Positions 5,765 through 6,560 of a stretch of 6,560 nucleotides of DNA are shown in pieces. The position numbers and the translations under genes were made by a program. Each line of letters starts with the position of its first letter. Position 1 is the stretch's first letter. Source of the stretch: Roseburia sp. Lineage in GTDB: Bacteria; Bacillota; Clostridia; Lachnospirales; Lachnospiraceae. Below the pieces are notes generated by a model. The model saw only the letters and a list, made by a program, of their open reading frames with translations, had not been told where the DNA came from and did not search any database. The stretch covers positions 1 through 6,560 of the forward strand of contig JAUUNJ010000141.1 of assembly GCA_030844625.1 (NCBI GenBank), in the 5' to 3' direction.

Positions 5765-6560
5765 TTATCCAATAAGAATTTTCTTCTCCGGTAAATCTTT
5801 TATATTCTGTTCACTTATTTTGCTGTTTGATAATGCCATCGCCATTGTAACCGGTCCAACCCTGCCCTGAAACATTAACACTATCACAATAATTTTTCCC
5901 ATGATCGAAAGATCCGCTGTAAAATTCATACTTGCGCCTGCCGTACCCGTTGCTGAAAACGTCTCAAACACAACTTGTTTCAGAGATGCATCCTCAGTCA
6001 CTGTTAATGCGATCAGCGCAATTATTAATATAAATATGGTTATTGTAATTACTGTCAGAGCTGTTCTTACACTTTCCCTGTTGATCCTTCTTTTTAAAAC
6101 TTCCGTATCATTTTTACCTCTTATAACAGATATAACCTCCAAAACAACCATTGCAAAGGTGGTGGTCTTTATTCCACCTGCAGTTCCCATCGGAGAGCCT
6201 CCTATAAACATAAATATGCATAATAATATATATGTTGCCGCCCTAAAGCCTGTTGGGTTAATCGTCCAGAATCCTGCTGTTCTAAGACTGATTGAATGAA
6301 AAAATGATGCCATTAATTTTTGTCCAAAGCCCATATTTCCAATTGTCTCCGGATTGTTATACTCTGCAATCATTATGTACAGTGTTCCAAAAACAATCAA
6401 AATAAAAGTTACTATTAATGCCAGTTTGGTGTGCAATGTCATTCGCTCTGTTATCTTTCTAAAAGGCAGCCCCTCATATCTTATCATTTTATAAATTTTT
6501 AAAATATCCCACCATCCGATAAAACCGATACTGCCGCTTAACACAAGAATTACGGTTGTC
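5765..6560 (-). CDS. ktrB: KtrB/TrkH-family potassium transporter subunit, 5' end outside the window
   Basis: This is the membrane channel subunit that takes up K+ (often Na+-dependent) with KtrA. The frame runs through the right edge, so the N-terminal part, including the first selectivity-filter segments, is missing. Numbering from the codon at 6544: a membrane segment at 41-61, pore helix and third filter loop LRTAGF at 87-92, the conserved SPMGTAGGIKTTT at 117-129, a membrane segment at 162-182, and the fourth pore loop ATGTAGASMNF at 198-208. Near the C-terminus is GRVGPVTMAMA at 227-237, the hallmark of KtrB. The fourth filter has Asn where many relatives have Gly after SM. The C-terminus is short, as in KtrB. 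The next gene, ktrA, follows after 13 bases. Confidence 0.93.
   Translation of the reverse strand, partial: TTVILVLSGSIGFIGWWDILKIYKMIRYEGLPFRKITERMTLHTKLALIVTFILIVFGTLYIMIAEYNNPETIGNMGFGQKLMASFFHSISLRTAGFWTINPTGFRAATYILLCIFMFIGGSPMGTAGGIKTTTFAMVVLEVISVIRGKNDTEVLKRRINRESVRTALTVITITIFILIIALIALTVTEDASLKQVVFETFSATGTAGASMNFTADLSIMGKIIVIVLMFQGRVGPVTMAMALSNSKISEQNIKDLPEKKILIG

Noticed and set aside
5752..5772. TTG start extending ktrA by seven residues
   Set aside because: It overlaps the ktrB stop and lacks a ribosome site. The AGGAG inside this stretch serves the ATG at 5751, and the Rossmann strand starts right after that Met.
5901..6299. Plus-strand open frame of 132 codons
   Set aside because: It is antisense to the strongly conserved ktrB pore region and has no recognisable features.
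6542..6544. GTG as the true start of ktrB
   Set aside because: The frame continues open to the window edge and the protein lacks its N-terminal pore segments, so it is a truncated view of a longer gene.

Overview
The window is about 6.5 kb of low-GC Gram-positive chromosome. It most likely comes from an anaerobic Clostridia species of the Lachnospiraceae type. Four things point there: AT-rich spacers, strong AGGAGG/GAGGTG ribosome binding sites, the conserved tadA–SRP RNA gene order of Firmicutes with the long Alu-domain SRP RNA, and a MecA-family adaptor. The lineage is inferred; no 16S or species marker is present.

Left part (1-1127, minus strand): tadA (tRNA adenosine deaminase) is followed by the gene for the large SRP RNA (ffs/scr), which has its own consensus-like promoter right behind the tadA stop. 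A very long perfect hairpin then acts as terminator, with a 55-base direct repeat (period 88) beyond it. In many Firmicutes dnaX follows; here it would lie off the left edge.

Middle (1128-4335): a large lipoprotein with an SH3-like and a GH18 domain is encoded on the minus strand from a GTG start. It is divergent from mecA (plus strand, ClpC adaptor). About 600 bases of non-coding DNA separate them, with candidate promoters on both strands and several nested inverted repeats that are the least explained part of the window. mecA ends at a strong two-way terminator shared with the convergent operon to its right.

Right part (4336-6560, minus strand): a compact operon reads ktrB (K+ channel subunit, 5' end off the right edge), ktrA (its cytosolic RCK gating subunit), then a SpoU/TrmH-family RNA 2'-O-methyltransferase whose ATG directly abuts the ktrA stop.

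Overall these are housekeeping functions: tRNA wobble editing, membrane targeting, regulated proteolysis, RNA methylation and potassium homeostasis. I see no defence system, phage, insertion sequence or CRISPR array. The points worth a second look are regulatory or RNA-level: SRP precursor processing, a possible tadA ribosome-site switch, the structured DNA upstream of mecA, and the repeat family next to the SRP gene.
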